From AC-32 sp963704005 (GTDB lineage Bacteria > Actinomycetota > Thermoleophilia > Gaiellales > Gaiellaceae): a stretch of DNA of 64,000 nucleotides. Shown in pieces: positions 52,085-59,999 of the stretch (positions within the stretch are counted from its first letter, which is position 1; each line of letters starts with the position of its first letter). The stretch spans positions 310,001 to 374,000 of the forward strand of contig CAVPGJ010000004.1 of assembly GCA_963704005.1 (NCBI GenBank), given 5' to 3'. The notes under the pieces were generated by a model, which saw only the letters and a list, made by a program, of their open reading frames with translations, was not told where the DNA came from and made no database searches. Position numbers and translations under genes: made by a program.

Positions 52085-53520
52085 TGGCTGCCACGCGCGA
52101 GGAGCGACCCGAGGAGGCGACAGAGGCAAGGGTCCCGCACCCGAGCGCCGCGGACCGCGCTGCGAAAGGCAAGGCCGCCCGCGCCGAGGTCCCCCGCGCG
52201 AGCCATTCCGTTCTCGACTCGACCGAACGGGATTCGGTTGCACTGCTCGAGGAGCAGGCGACGACGCGCGTGCCCGAGCTCGTGCCGATCCGCTACGGAC
52301 GGATGCTCGTCTCGCCGTTCACGTTCTACCGCGGCGCGGCGAAGATCATGGCGCACGATCTTGCGGCCGTCCCGCGCTCGGGGCTCGACGCACAGCTCTG
52401 CGGAGACGCCCACCTCTCCAACTTCGGCGGCTTCGCCTCCGCCGAGCGGTCGCTCGTCTTCGATCTCAACGACTTCGACGAGGCGCTCCCGGGGCCGTTC
52501 GAGTGGGACGTCAAGCGGCTCGCGGCGAGCTTCGAGATCTGCGGTCGCGACCGCGGCTTCGACGACGACGTGCGCCGGTCCGCCGTCCTGACCGCGGTGC
52601 GCTCGTATCGCGAGGCGATGCGCAGCTTCGCGGCGATGGGCGATCTCGCGGTCTGGTACTCGCGGATCGATGTCGCGACGATCGCCGACCGTCTTCGCCG
52701 GGCCAACGAGACGAAACAGGCGAAGAACGTCGCCCGGGCGGAGGCCAAAGCGCGCACGAAGGACAGCCTCAAGGCAATGTCGCGGCTCACGCACGAGGTC
52801 GACGGTGAGTTGCGGATCGTCTCCGACCCGCCGCTCGTGGTGCCGGTCGAGGAGCTCGTCGCGGACCTGTCCGCCGCCGAGATCAAGGCCGAGATCACGA
52901 ATTTGTTCCGCAAGTACCGGAGCTCACTGCAGCACGACCGGCGCAAGCTGCTCGAGGGCTATCGGGTCGTCGACTTCGCGCGCAAGGTCGTCGGCGTCGG
53001 CAGCGTCGGGACGCGCGCGTGGATCCTCCTGCTGCTCGGCCGCGACGACGGCGATCCGCTGTTCCTCCAGGTGAAGGAAGCCGAGGGGTCCGTCCTCGAG
53101 GCCCACCTCGGGCGAAGCAAGTTCAGAAATCACGGCCAGCGCGTCGTCGAGGGGCAGCGGCTGATGCAGTCGGCGAGCGACATCTTCCTCGGCTGGGTGC
53201 GCGCGACTCGAACTCTCGACGGCGTGCCTCGCGACTTCTACGTCCGCCAGCTCTGGGACTGGAAGGTCTCGGTCGACCTCGACGCGGTCGCGCCGCGCGG
53301 GCTCGTGCTCTACGCGGAGGCCTGCGGCTGGACGCTCGCGCGGGCCCACGCCCGTTCCGGGGACCGAATCGCCATCGGCGCCTACCTCGGGAAGGGCGAG
53401 ACGTTCGACCGGGCGATCGCCGAGTTCGCGGCCGCGTACGCAGACGTCAACCAGCGCGACTACGAAGCGTTCGCGGACGCCGTTCACACGGGCCGGCTGG
53501 AAGCGACCGAAGGGCTGTAG
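52084..53520 (+). CDS. DUF2252 family protein
   Basis: 478-residue protein recognised as DUF2252: VPELVPIRYGRMLVSPFTFYRGAA, LCGDAHLSNFGGFASAERSLVFDLNDFDEALPGPFEWDVKRLAAS and the later FLQVKEAEGSVLEAH. The HLSNFG and DLNDFDE pieces look like the catalytic and metal loops of an aminoglycoside-phosphotransferase/kinase-like fold, so it may be a kinase; no substrate is known to me. ATG with CAAGGAGG before it, overlapping the aquaporin stop, so probably co-transcribed. Confidence 0.85.
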   Translation: MAATREERPEEATEARVPHPSAADRAAKGKAARAEVPRASHSVLDSTERDSVALLEEQATTRVPELVPIRYGRMLVSPFTFYRGAAKIMAHDLAAVPRSGLDAQLCGDAHLSNFGGFASAERSLVFDLNDFDEALPGPFEWDVKRLAASFEICGRDRGFDDDVRRSAVLTAVRSYREAMRSFAAMGDLAVWYSRIDVATIADRLRRANETKQAKNVARAEAKARTKDSLKAMSRLTHEVDGELRIVSDPPLVVPVEELVADLSAAEIKAEITNLFRKYRSSLQHDRRKLLEGYRVVDFARKVVGVGSVGTRAWILLLLGRDDGDPLFLQVKEAEGSVLEAHLGRSKFRNHGQRVVEGQRLMQSASDIFLGWVRATRTLDGVPRDFYVRQLWDWKVSVDLDAVAPRGLVLYAEACGWTLARAHARSGDRIAIGAYLGKGETFDRAIAEFAAAYADVNQRDYEAFADAVHTGRLEATEGL

Positions 53521-53554
53521 CGCCAGCTCACCGGTCGGAGCGGACCGAGAGGGG

Positions 53555-54139
53555 CTATTTCTGCGGGGTCGAGCTCGTTTCGAGGTGCATGCGACGGCCC
53601 ACCGCCACGGCTTCGAGGCGCGAGTGCACGTCGAGCGCGCGGAGCAGCCGGCGGATGTGGTTGCGGACGGTCTCGATGCTGAGGTGAAGCTCCTCGGCGA
53701 TCTGCTCGGTCGAGCGGCCGTGCTCGAGCAGCCGCAGCACCTCGGCTTGCCGCGGCGTGAGATGCGGATGCAGCGGTTGCCCGTGCTCCTCCTCGATGTC
53801 CGACAGCTGGCCGAAGACCCCGATGACGTGATGCCCTTGGTACAGGCAGACGGAGCTCACTTCGACGGACATGCGATTGCCGTCATGGTCCAGCAGCACG
53901 ATCTGAGCCTCGACGTCCTCGCTGCTGTAGATGTGCTTGAAGTACGCCTCCTGAGCACGGCGCGTTTCCTCGGGCGCCACGACCGACGTGATCTGGCGCC
54001 CGCGCACGTCGCCGACCAGCTCGAGGCCGGCGCGGTTGACCCAGCGGATCACCCCGTGCCTGTCGTAGACGTAGCTCGGCACCTTCACGCGGTCGAGCGC
54101 ATCCTCGAGGTCGCCGCCGAGCTCCCCTAACTTTGCCAT
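53555..54139 (-). CDS. PAS-LuxR transcriptional regulator
   Basis: 194-residue regulator: a PAS domain at about 10-120 (VPSYVYDRHGVIRWVNRAGLELVG, VEAQIVLLDHDGNRMSVEVSSVCLYQGHHVIGVFG) and a C-terminal LuxR helix-turn-helix at about 127-185 (LTPRQAEVLRLLEHGRSTEQIAEELHLSIETVRNHIRRLLRALDV). The PAS domain could sense a small ligand or redox state. No kinase is adjacent. It is the only obvious transcription factor in the window and is far from the aromatic genes, so its targets are unknown. Confidence 0.87.
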   Translation of the reverse strand: MAKLGELGGDLEDALDRVKVPSYVYDRHGVIRWVNRAGLELVGDVRGRQITSVVAPEETRRAQEAYFKHIYSSEDVEAQIVLLDHDGNRMSVEVSSVCLYQGHHVIGVFGQLSDIEEEHGQPLHPHLTPRQAEVLRLLEHGRSTEQIAEELHLSIETVRNHIRRLLRALDVHSRLEAVAVGRRMHLETSSTPQK

Positions 54140-54183
54140 CGCCGGGAAGCATGCGCCCGGCGCCGCGGCGGTTCATCGTCCCG

Positions 54184-54657
54184 TCAGGGCGATTCGTTCT
54201 CCAGGCGCAGGGCCACCGAAATGTCCTGGCGGAGGTCTTCCAGGCCTCGAATCTGCGCTGCATGACGCCCCGGGGCCCTGAATGCCGCCAAGGCACGGTC
54301 GATCGAGCTCAGCGCCTGGAGGAGGCGGGCGCGCCGGCTCGCGCGCTCCGCGTGGCTTGCCGCGGCGAGGTCGGCCGACCAGTCGGGCTCTCCGGCCTCG
54401 AGAACGTATGCGCGGCCGTCGAGCTCGAATCGCAGGGCCAGCGCGGCCTCTCTTTCGATCCAGGCCTCGACCTCGCGGAGGAGCACGGCCACGTCGTCTG
54501 GATTTCCCCGCAGCTCGGCGAAGACGCAAAAGGTGTCCGGCCGCTCCGCGCTGACGACGACGCTCCAGCGCTCGGCCAGGCGCGTGGCGAGGCCCACCGC
54601 CGAGGCGATGTCCGCAACCTCGAAGAGCGCGTGCTCGGACAGGCCGCCGGGGCTCAC
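54184..54657 (-). CDS. hypothetical protein (157 aa)
   Basis: Soluble protein starting at a GTG in GTGA overlap with the preceding small gene. It reads SEHALFEVADIASAVGLATRLAERWSVVVSAERP and later AVLLREVEAWIEREAALALRFELDGRAYVLEAG, then a coiled-coil-like C-terminus (ERASRRARLLQALSSIDRALAAFR). I recognise no family. Pairing with the next small gene and the palindromes upstream suggest a little regulated operon. Confidence 0.6.
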   Translation of the reverse strand: MSPGGLSEHALFEVADIASAVGLATRLAERWSVVVSAERPDTFCVFAELRGNPDDVAVLLREVEAWIEREAALALRFELDGRAYVLEAGEPDWSADLAAASHAERASRRARLLQALSSIDRALAAFRAPGRHAAQIRGLEDLRQDISVALRLENESP

Positions 54658-54872
54658 AGCTGCCGCTCGATCTCGTCGATGCGAAGGACGACCTCGAGAT
54701 CGTCGCGCACCCGCTCGAGCGCTCGGATCTCGAGCCCCTCGGCCGGGGGCGGGTCGAGCAGGCACAGCGCAGTTTCCACGGCCTCCAGGGCAAGCAGGAT
54801 GCGCAGGCGGCGCCACTCCGCGGTGTCGACCGAGGAGGGAAACGCGCCGGTAGGGTCGTGCTCGAGATCCAT
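54654..54872 (-). CDS. hypothetical small helical protein (72 aa)
   Basis: 72-residue acidic, helical protein with Leu-rich heptad-like spacing (ILLALEAVETALCLLDPPP, ALERVRDDLEVVLRIDEIERQL). No family recognised. ATG start; its stop overlaps the GTG of the following gene, so they are translated together. The palindromic pair at 54908-54966 lies 36-94 bases before this start. Confidence 0.55.
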   Translation of the reverse strand: MDLEHDPTGAFPSSVDTAEWRRLRILLALEAVETALCLLDPPPAEGLEIRALERVRDDLEVVLRIDEIERQL

Positions 54873-54907
54873 GGAGGGATCGTCGCTGCGGCGGCAGGCG
54901 CCCCGCC

Positions 54908-54966
54908 TGACCCGGAATGGTCATTCAGCCGGTCGGGCAGGCGCGACGGCTGACCCGGAAGGGTCA
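54908..54966. repeat. two similar palindromes TGACC-N6-GGTCA, 43 bases apart
   Basis: Copy 1 (54908-54923) is TGACCCGGAATGGTCA; copy 2 (54951-54966) is TGACCCGGAAGGGTCA, a perfect 6-base stem around GGAA. They differ at one base, are spaced 43 bases centre to centre (about four helical turns), and sit upstream of the small-gene pair and just after the end of the gene at 54968. They suit paired operators; as RNA they form hairpins with a GGAA (GNRA-type) loop. Confidence 0.55.
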
Positions 54967-54967
54967 A

Positions 54968-55501
54968 TCAGTGCGCGACGACGATCTTCAGGGCAACGAC
55001 GAACAGGCCGAGGGCGACGTTGAGGCCGGTCGCCGTGAACGTGCCGGCACGCCCGAGCCCCTCGAGGCGGGCGAAGCGCACCCCTTCGGCCCCGAGCGTG
55101 AACAGGCCGACTCCCAGGGCCGCCCACACGGCCGTGGTCTCGTCGAGCAGCCCAACCGCGCCGATGACCAGCGCTGCGATGGGAAGCGCGGCCGCGAGCA
55201 CGATGCCGAGCTCGCGGCGTGCGACCGAGCCCATGTCGTGGAGCTTCTGCCGCCCCTCGGTGACCGCCTCCCCGAGCGTGTGCGCGTAGACGTGCGCGAT
55301 CCAGAGGACGAAGACGGCCGCCGCGACCGTGATGGCGAGCTTCCACGGGTCCTTCTCGGAGGCGTAGGCGGCGGTGAGCGTCGCCATCACGACCACGGTC
55401 CCGTAGACGGTGCTCGCGATCGTTCTGCCGGCGCCGAAGAAGACGTCCGCTGCTGCGTGGGCGAGCGGCCGCGGCTCGATCGGGTCGCCGCCGCCGGTCA
55501 G
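54968..55501 (-). CDS. hypothetical membrane protein, probable CTG start
   Basis: 177-residue protein with about five membrane segments (TIASTVYGTVVVMATLTAAY, LAITVAAAVFVLWIAHVYA, LGIVLAAALPIAALVIGAVGLL, WAALGVGLFTLGAEGV, GLNVALGLFVVALKIVV). No ATG, GTG or TTG precedes the first segment in frame; CTG at 55499-55501 overlaps the upstream stop as CTGA, the same architecture as the GTGA/ATGA overlaps elsewhere here. An internal GTG/ATG (in TVVVMAT) would cut helix 1. No family recognised. Confidence 0.6.
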   Translation of the reverse strand: MTGGGDPIEPRPLAHAAADVFFGAGRTIASTVYGTVVVMATLTAAYASEKDPWKLAITVAAAVFVLWIAHVYAHTLGEAVTEGRQKLHDMGSVARRELGIVLAAALPIAALVIGAVGLLDETTAVWAALGVGLFTLGAEGVRFARLEGLGRAGTFTATGLNVALGLFVVALKIVVAH

Positions 55502-55734
55502 GTCGACAGCGCCTTCACGTCGGGCGGCCTCACGATGATGTACGTGAGAACGCCGATCAGCGGCACGAAGATGACGAACAGCAGCCAGCCGGCCTTTGCC
55601 CACCCTGACTGGTCGGGCCGGCGGAAGTTGTCGATCAGGATCATGATCACGAGCGAGATCCAGATCACCCAGCCGAAGAACACGAGCATCGTCCACATGA
55701 CGTCGACGAACGGATAGTCGCTGGCAAGCAGCAC
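55498..55734 (-). CDS. PLDc_N-type small membrane protein
   Basis: 78-residue protein with two membrane helices (VMWTMLVFFGWVIWISLVIMILI and WLLFVIFVPLIGVLTYIIV) separated by DNFRRPDQSGWAKAG, the pattern of cardiolipin-synthase N-terminal (PLDc_N) domains widespread as stand-alone actinobacterial proteins. The GTG at 55734 is preferred because GGAGGTG lies seven bases upstream and homologues begin VLLASDYPF; a frame to 55794 exists. Function unknown, envelope-related. Confidence 0.75.
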   Translation of the reverse strand: MLLASDYPFVDVMWTMLVFFGWVIWISLVIMILIDNFRRPDQSGWAKAGWLLFVIFVPLIGVLTYIIVRPPDVKALST

Positions 55735-55844
55735 GGTGGAGCACCTCCAGTCGTAGGTCGGCGCAAGCTGACCAGCCGGAGACTGGAGCGGCATCGTCCG
55801 GAGCGGATGATGCGTCCGTCCGAGCCGGGGGCGACTGTGAGCGG

Positions 55845-56960
55845 GTGAGCGTCGCCGCGCCTGCGGTCACCGAGCAGCCGAAGAAGCCCCCGCGCTGGAA
55901 GCGCCTGCTGATCCTCGCGGCGATCATCGTCGTGATCGGCGCGTTCGCCGACCTGGTCGGCTGGAACATCCGCGGGTGGTTCGAGGAGCTGTGGGACACG
56001 CTCACCGAGATCTCGGCCGGCTACATCGTCGCCGCGGTCGTGCTGAAGAGCGTGCAGACAACCGCGGCCGCGCTGAGCTGGTACGGGATCCTGCGCTTCG
56101 CCTTCCCGGGACGCGTGCGCTGGCTCGACATTCTCGCCGCCTATGCCGCCTCCGTCGCCCTCAACTCGATCCTGCCGGCCAACCTCGGCACGTTCGCGAT
56201 GCTGATCATGTTCACGACGATCATCGCCGGGGCAACGTTCGCGGCCGTCCTCGGCGGCTACGCCGTCCAGAAGATCTTCTGGACGCTGATCGGCGTGTTC
56301 GTCTACCTCTACCTGTTCCTCAGCGTCGGTGGGTCGTTTGACATCAAGTTCTCCTTCGTTCACAACCACCCGTGGGCAACGGCGCTCGCGATCCTGGCCG
56401 GCGTCTACCTCATCTACGTCCTGGTGCGCCGGTTCTGGCCGCGCGTCGTCCACTGGTGGGAGGACGCCAAGGAAGGGGGAGCGATCCTCGCCAACCGGCG
56501 GGCCTACCTTGGTTGGGTGTTCACGCCGTCGCTGGTGAGCTGGCTCGCGGGCCTGGCCGTGATGGGGATCTTTCTCGCCGCCTACGACATTCCCGTGACG
56601 TTCAACACGCTGATGCGGATCTCGGGCGGCAACTCGATCGCGAACGTCACCTCGGTGACCCCGGGCGGCGCCGGCGTGACGCAGGCCTTCAACGTCGCGT
56701 CGCTCACGGGGATCGCCAGCCCCAAGGACGCGACCGCCTACTCGGTCGCGCAGCAGCTCGTGACCACGGCGTGGAACCTCATCTTCGGCATCGCTCTGGT
56801 CGTGTGGGCGTTCGGCTGGACGGGCGGCAAGCGGCTCGTCGGCGACTCGTACGACGAGGCGAAGGCGAAGGCGGCCGAGCAGAAGGCCGCGCACGCGGAG
56901 AAGAAGGCGGAGAAGAAGGCCGCCAAGCGCGCCGAGGCCGAGTCTGCAAGCCCGAGCTGA
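55845..56960 (+). CDS. lysylphosphatidylglycerol synthase TM-region (YbhN/UPF0104-like) protein
   Basis: 371-residue polytopic protein, about eight membrane segments, beginning after a lysine-rich cytoplasmic stretch (KKPPRWKRLLILAAIIVVIG). Family-type pieces are NSILPANLGTFAMLIMFTTI and GGNSIANVTSVTPGGAGVTQAF. The C-terminal tail is highly charged (KAKAAEQKAAHAEKKAEKK). Relatives are putative flippases or MprF-like regions; no catalytic LPG synthase domain is present. GTG start. Precise role unknown. Confidence 0.78.
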   Translation: MSVAAPAVTEQPKKPPRWKRLLILAAIIVVIGAFADLVGWNIRGWFEELWDTLTEISAGYIVAAVVLKSVQTTAAALSWYGILRFAFPGRVRWLDILAAYAASVALNSILPANLGTFAMLIMFTTIIAGATFAAVLGGYAVQKIFWTLIGVFVYLYLFLSVGGSFDIKFSFVHNHPWATALAILAGVYLIYVLVRRFWPRVVHWWEDAKEGGAILANRRAYLGWVFTPSLVSWLAGLAVMGIFLAAYDIPVTFNTLMRISGGNSIANVTSVTPGGAGVTQAFNVASLTGIASPKDATAYSVAQQLVTTAWNLIFGIALVVWAFGWTGGKRLVGDSYDEAKAKAAEQKAAHAEKKAEKKAAKRAEAESASPS

Positions 56961-56975
56961 CGCGGGGACGGCGTC

Positions 56976-57644
56976 GTGACCTGGATCGACGCCGAGCTTG
57001 CCCTGATCGCGATCGCGGCGATGCTCTCGCCCACGACGCTCAGCTTCTCGGTTCTCGCGCTGGTGGTCGGGGACCGGCCGCTGCGAACGGGCTTCTGGTT
57101 CTACGTCGGCGCGCTCACCGCAACGCTGGCGATCGGGGTCGTGGCGGGGTTCGTGATCGGTGACGCGGCGGCCTCGCACACGTCCACTCCGAAGACGTGG
57201 GTCGCGATCGTCGACGTCGTGGCGGCCGCGGTGCTGCTGGTCATCGTCGTAAGGGTGGCGCGGCGCCCGCCGAATCCGGCCAGGACGACTGCGATGATCG
57301 ACCGCATGAGCACGCTCGCCACCGCGCCCATCGCCGCGATCGCCGGCGCCGGCGCCGCGCTGGCGAACCCCGGCGGCTTCATCCCGCTCGCCCTCAAGGA
57401 CATCTCCGAGACCAACCCCACCGCGTACGGCTACGTGGTCGAGTGGCTGTTCTTCGCGCTCGTCTCGCTGCTGCCGCTCGCCCTCGCCCTGATCCTGCTC
57501 GTCGTGGCCCGAGACTTTGCCCTGCGGATCCTCGGCTCGGCGCGGATCTGGCTCGAGCGCCGTGCCACGACGATTCTGCTCGTGCTCATCACCCTCCTCG
57601 CCGCGTCACTTCTTCGAAATGGCATCGCAGGGCTCACCAGCTGA
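56976..57644 (+). CDS. GAP/Sap-family membrane protein
   Basis: 222-residue protein with six hydrophobic segments: AELALIAIAAMLSPTTLSFSVLALVVGDRP at the N-terminus is the hallmark of the GAP (Sap, lipid-addressing) family of actinobacteria, with SETNPTAYGYVVEWLFFALVSLLPLALALILLV at the end. Mycobacterial relatives help move glycolipids; the substrate here is unknown. GTG start 15 bases after the preceding gene; its end overlaps the ion-channel gene. Confidence 0.72.
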   Translation: MTWIDAELALIAIAAMLSPTTLSFSVLALVVGDRPLRTGFWFYVGALTATLAIGVVAGFVIGDAAASHTSTPKTWVAIVDVVAAAVLLVIVVRVARRPPNPARTTAMIDRMSTLATAPIAAIAGAGAALANPGGFIPLALKDISETNPTAYGYVVEWLFFALVSLLPLALALILLVVARDFALRILGSARIWLERRATTILLVLITLLAASLLRNGIAGLTS

Positions 57645-58362
57645 GTCGCGCGGATTCGCGCGCGGGTTCGGGATGTCCCGGCGGCCGGGCGAGCGCTGGA
57701 CGCGCTTCGCGGCCCGCATCGGCGATGCGTTCGGGCTCGTGCTCCTGCTCGTCGTCTTGCTCTACGTGCTCGGGTCGCTCGTCTCGTACGGCGGCTGGGG
57801 CGGCTTCGTGCAGGCGGCGACGACCGGCACCTGCGCGGTTGTCGCCCTGATCACTGCGCGCGCGGGCCACGGCCTTGTCCGCTGGGCCGCCGGCTTCGCG
57901 ATTGCCGGCGCGGCGCTGGCTCTGGCGGACGCGCTCGGCGGGGGCTCCACGCTGGCGGGAGCGTCCGCGTTGATCTCGGTCGGGCTGCTCGCAGTGGCAG
58001 CGGCCGAGGTGCTGGGCACGGTCCTGACGGAGAGCGAGGTCGGGTTCCGGACGATCCTCGGCGCGATCAGCGTCTACGTGATCCTCGGGATCCTCTTCAC
58101 TTACGTCTACGTGGCCGTCGACCGGCTGCAGGCGGGTGCGTTCTTCGGCCAGCCGACCCAGACGGGCGACTTCCTCTTCTTCAGCATCACGACGCTGACG
58201 ACGACGGGCTACGGCAACCTCGTGCCCGCCGCCCAGCCAGGGCGGATGCTCTCGGGCCTGGAGATGCTGATCGGGCAGATCTTCCTCGTGACGCTGATCG
58301 CGGGGCTCGTCAGCCTCTGGCGCCCGGGCGCAGCAGCCGCCCGCCGCCGCTCGAAGGAGTAG
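57619..58362 (+). CDS. two-TM-pore potassium-channel-like protein
   Basis: 247-residue membrane protein. Four N-terminal hydrophobic segments are followed by a pore module: helix GAISVYVILGILFTYVYVAV, pore loop FLFFSITTLTTTGYGNLVP with the selectivity filter TTGYG at about 195-199, and a final helix. Start at ATG 57619 overlaps the previous gene by 26 bases; the ATG at 57673 is an alternative. It likely conducts K+; there is no RCK regulatory domain. Confidence 0.82.
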   Translation: MASQGSPAESRGFARGFGMSRRPGERWTRFAARIGDAFGLVLLLVVLLYVLGSLVSYGGWGGFVQAATTGTCAVVALITARAGHGLVRWAAGFAIAGAALALADALGGGSTLAGASALISVGLLAVAAAEVLGTVLTESEVGFRTILGAISVYVILGILFTYVYVAVDRLQAGAFFGQPTQTGDFLFFSITTLTTTGYGNLVPAAQPGRMLSGLEMLIGQIFLVTLIAGLVSLWRPGAAAARRRSKE

Positions 58363-58384
58363 CGCCCGGCTCAACAAGAGCGTT

Positions 58385-59980
58385 CTAGGCGGTCTTCGAC
58401 GTGCCGGGTAACCGTCTCGTGAACCAGAACGAGAGCACCGCCAGGAACGCCACCGCGAGCATCGACGTTTTCAACGCGTCGAGTTGCGCGTTGCCGTAGT
58501 CCTCCGTGACCGCGTCCGCCTCGGCCGGCTTCAGCCCCGCATCGAGCAGCGCCTGGTGCGCCTGCTCGGTCGTGACGATGGCGATGCCCTCCTCGGTGGC
58601 GGCCGCGATCTGCGTCTTCACGTCGGACGGCAGCGCCGGGTTGTCCTGGATCCGGGAGTTGAACCCGTTCAGCAGCCCGAGCAGGAGCACGGAGCCGATC
58701 AACGCGGTGCCGAGGGACGCGCCGAGGTTCTGTGCCGTCCCCTGCAGACCGCCGGCCTCGTTCGTCTCCTCCGGAGGGACGGAGGACATGATCACGTTGC
58801 CGAGCTGCGACATGAGGAGCCCGGCGCCGATCCCGAAGAAGACGAGCGACACGGCGAAGGCCGTCCCGTTCAGGGACACGTCGATTGTCCCGACGAGCAC
58901 GAGCGAAGCGATCGCCATTGCCCCGAGACCGACCTGGACGACGGCCCGCGGCCCGAACCGCACCGCCACCTTCGGCCCGGTGAGTGCAGCGGCGAGCATC
59001 GAGATCGACATCGGGAAGAGCCGCTTGCCGGTCTCGAACGCGTCGAAGCCGAGCACGACCTGGAGGTACACCGGCAGGACGAAGAACGTGCCCATCACGA
59101 TCAGCTGCTGCGCGGAAAGCGATGTCAGCCCGGCCCGCAGCGTCCCGATCTTCAGCAGCGCGCGGTTGAGAAGCGTGCTCCGACCGAGCCGTTCGCGGCG
59201 TTCCTCCCAGGCGAGGAAGCAGCCGAGGACGACGAAGCCGCCGATGATCAGGAACGGCACCAGCGAGAACCCAAACGGCGTGATCTCGTGCCCATCGATC
59301 GTCGGCGCGGCGATCGGCCTGATCCAGCCCCAGGTGCTGCTCTTCAGGATCCCGAACACGATCAGCCCGAGCGCGACGGCCGAGAGTGCGGCGCCGCCGT
59401 AGTCCAGCCTCGGCGGGTGCTCGGGCTTCGGCGCGCGCTTCATGCGCCGGTGGACGATGAGCACCGCGATCACGACCAGGACCTCGCCGACGAAGACATA
59501 CCGCCAGCTCCAGGTTGTCGTCACGTAGCCGCCGATCAGCGGGCCGGCCGCGATCGCCGCACCCGCGGCGCCGCCGATCATCGAGTAGGCGAACGCGCGG
59601 TCCTTGCCCTCGTAGTTCGCGGCGGTCAGCGCGGCGATCGCCGGGATCACCAACACCGCGCCGAGCCCCTCGATCCCCGACCAGCCGATCAGCAGCACCG
59701 TGAGGTTCGGGCTGAGCGACGTAATCAGCGAGCCCAGCCCGTACACGGCCAGGCCGAGCCCGAAGGCCCGGTCGCGACCCAGGATGTCGCCGAGCTTCGC
59801 GCCGACGAGCATGAACGCCGCCATCACGAGCGTGTACATCGTGATCGCGCTCTGCACGCCGGTGACCGTCGTGTTCAGGTCGGCCACGATCTGCGAGATC
59901 GAGACGTTCATCACGCTCGAATCGAGCACCATGATGAACTGGGCTGACGCGAGGATCACGAGGGGCAGCCACTTGCGCAT
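58385..59980 (-). CDS. MFS exporter, DHA2 (EmrB/QacA) family, 14 TM
   Basis: 531-residue drug:proton antiporter-type protein. LVILASAQFIMVLDSSVMNVSISQIVADL is the DHA2 start with the motif D1 Asp, LVGAKLGDILGRDRAFGLGL is motif A, and WRYVFVGEVLVVIAVLIV is the family motif after helix 4-5. About fourteen helices are seen. The C-terminal extracellular loop before the last helix is long and polar. Substrate unknown; no TetR-type repressor adjacent. Confidence 0.87.
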   Translation of the reverse strand: MRKWLPLVILASAQFIMVLDSSVMNVSISQIVADLNTTVTGVQSAITMYTLVMAAFMLVGAKLGDILGRDRAFGLGLAVYGLGSLITSLSPNLTVLLIGWSGIEGLGAVLVIPAIAALTAANYEGKDRAFAYSMIGGAAGAAIAAGPLIGGYVTTTWSWRYVFVGEVLVVIAVLIVHRRMKRAPKPEHPPRLDYGGAALSAVALGLIVFGILKSSTWGWIRPIAAPTIDGHEITPFGFSLVPFLIIGGFVVLGCFLAWEERRERLGRSTLLNRALLKIGTLRAGLTSLSAQQLIVMGTFFVLPVYLQVVLGFDAFETGKRLFPMSISMLAAALTGPKVAVRFGPRAVVQVGLGAMAIASLVLVGTIDVSLNGTAFAVSLVFFGIGAGLLMSQLGNVIMSSVPPEETNEAGGLQGTAQNLGASLGTALIGSVLLLGLLNGFNSRIQDNPALPSDVKTQIAAATEEGIAIVTTEQAHQALLDAGLKPAEADAVTEDYGNAQLDALKTSMLAVAFLAVLSFWFTRRLPGTSKTA

Positions 59981-59999
59981 TAGGCGGCTGCTGCGGTCG

